This document shows positions 63,489 through 64,000 of a DNA stretch of 64,000 nt, one piece after another. A program made the position numbers and the translations under genes. Positions within the stretch are counted from its first letter, which is position 1. Every line of letters begins with the position of its first letter. Origin of the DNA: Apodemus sylvaticus (lineage: Eukaryota > Chordata > Mammalia > Rodentia > Muridae); contig NC_067472.1 of assembly GCF_947179515.1 (NCBI RefSeq), positions 164,874,761 to 164,938,760 on the forward strand, read 5' to 3'. The notes under the pieces are model-generated. The model was not told the origin of the DNA and made no database searches. It saw only the letters and a list, made by a program, of their open reading frames with translations.

Positions 63489-63527
<39 letters not shown>

Positions 63528-63530
63528 TGC
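63489..63530. repeat. (CA)n microsatellite
   Basis: About 18 CA units ending in GCATGCATGC. Confidence 0.97.
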
Positions 63531-63584
63531 ATGCACACTCATTGACACATACAATAATAAAAATTTACAAGCATATATTACAAA

Positions 63585-63690
63585 CAGAGTCGGCAAAGAT
63601 AGTTCAGCAGTTAAGGACACTAACTGCTTTTGCGAAGGATCTGGGTTCCATTCCCAGCACCACATAAGCTGGGCATGGTAGAGTATTAAC
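63585..63690 (+). mobile_element. B3/B4-type SINE head
   Basis: cggcaaagatagttcagcag, ggatctgggttccattccca, gcaccacataagctgggcat. Confidence 0.65.
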
Positions 63691-64000
63691 AGCACTCTAT
63701 GTATGTCCCCTTACCAGGATGATTGGCACAGGCATGTCCTCAGAAGGGACAGACGTGACACAGACTTGTAGGTCGACATGTCTCTTCGTATATAGCAAGG
63801 CAGCTGCTGGTGTCATGGGGGTGGAGGGATGAAGCCAGGAGTTAGTCAGAAGCCAGGAGCACAAAGGCAAACTAGCCATCTGTTGACAGATGGTAGCCAA
63901 TAGTGGAGAGGACCAAGAGCAGTCGGGTGCTGTGCTGGGCAGGCTGAGGGGAAGTACACTCCGGGACAGGAAATGGGGCTAATACCAGGGGCCTCCAGAA
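63691..64000. other. Unique intronic sequence to window end
   Basis: No exon or repeat recognised. Confidence 0.4.

Larger units (their letters stand above)
52034..64000 (-). other. Nav2: Part of the preceding Nav2 intron (upstream side)
   Basis: Sequence upstream, in gene orientation, of the 51911-52033 exon. The previous exon, which should end in two bases of a Gly codon, was not found in the window, so this intron continues past 64000. It holds microsatellites, B1/B2/B3 elements, an L1 tail, and a repeat-poor block at about 57-58.9 kb. Confidence 0.75.

Overview
The window is mouse-type (Mus) nuclear DNA lying inside one large gene. The organism call rests on dense B1, B2, B3/B3A, B4 and ID SINEs, an ORR1 MaLR LTR, a rodent-type L1 ORF1 fragment, and many CA/GT microsatellites. 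Apart from two short minus-strand exons there is no protein-coding gene. Almost every open reading frame in six frames is an antisense SINE translation, a microsatellite or minisatellite read-through, or chance.

The two exons are at 51911-52033 (123 bp) and 1574-1712 (139 bp), both on the minus strand, with canonical AG/GT borders and matching phase. Joined, they give a continuous protein segment (YMTDGGLGLY... GDADS, then WDDSSSVSSG... NLDVQ). I recognise it as the serine-rich central part of neuron navigator 2 (Nav2), rather than Nav1 or Nav3. They are separated by an intron of about 50.2 kb (1713-51910). The rest of the window is part of the preceding intron (52034-64000) and the following intron (1-1573).

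Layout by region. 1-9 kb: last part of the exon pair plus SINE-rich intron, including a B2/B1 pair sharing one target-site duplication. 9.2-11.2 kb: a U6 snRNA retrocopy fused to an L1 fragment, followed directly by an AT-rich tandem array of about 160-bp units broken by a B1. 11.2-12.1 kb: a solo LTR with a 4-bp target duplication nested in a B3. 12-35 kb: ordinary intron with SINEs, MIR relics, microsatellites and a CpG-rich non-repeat patch near 18.5 kb. 35.3 kb: ORR1 LTR. 38.5-39.4 kb: 37-bp and 39-bp short tandem repeats with one detached copy. 45.4-45.8 kb: an 8-copy, 56-bp minisatellite carrying GC-box-like motifs. 52-64 kb: upstream intron with a long AC-rich array, an alternating purine-pyrimidine tract, a TATATG hexamer array and a CpG-retaining non-repeat block near 58 kb.

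No operon, CRISPR array, functional RNA gene or complete mobile element was found. The most notable items are the U6-L1 chimera with its adjoining satellite-like array, the GC-box minisatellite, the nested solo LTR with regularly spaced CCAAT motifs, the in-frame 123-bp exon next to a very long intron, and a 26-bp perfect inverted repeat near 57 kb. All family names were assigned by eye and memory, without a repeat library.
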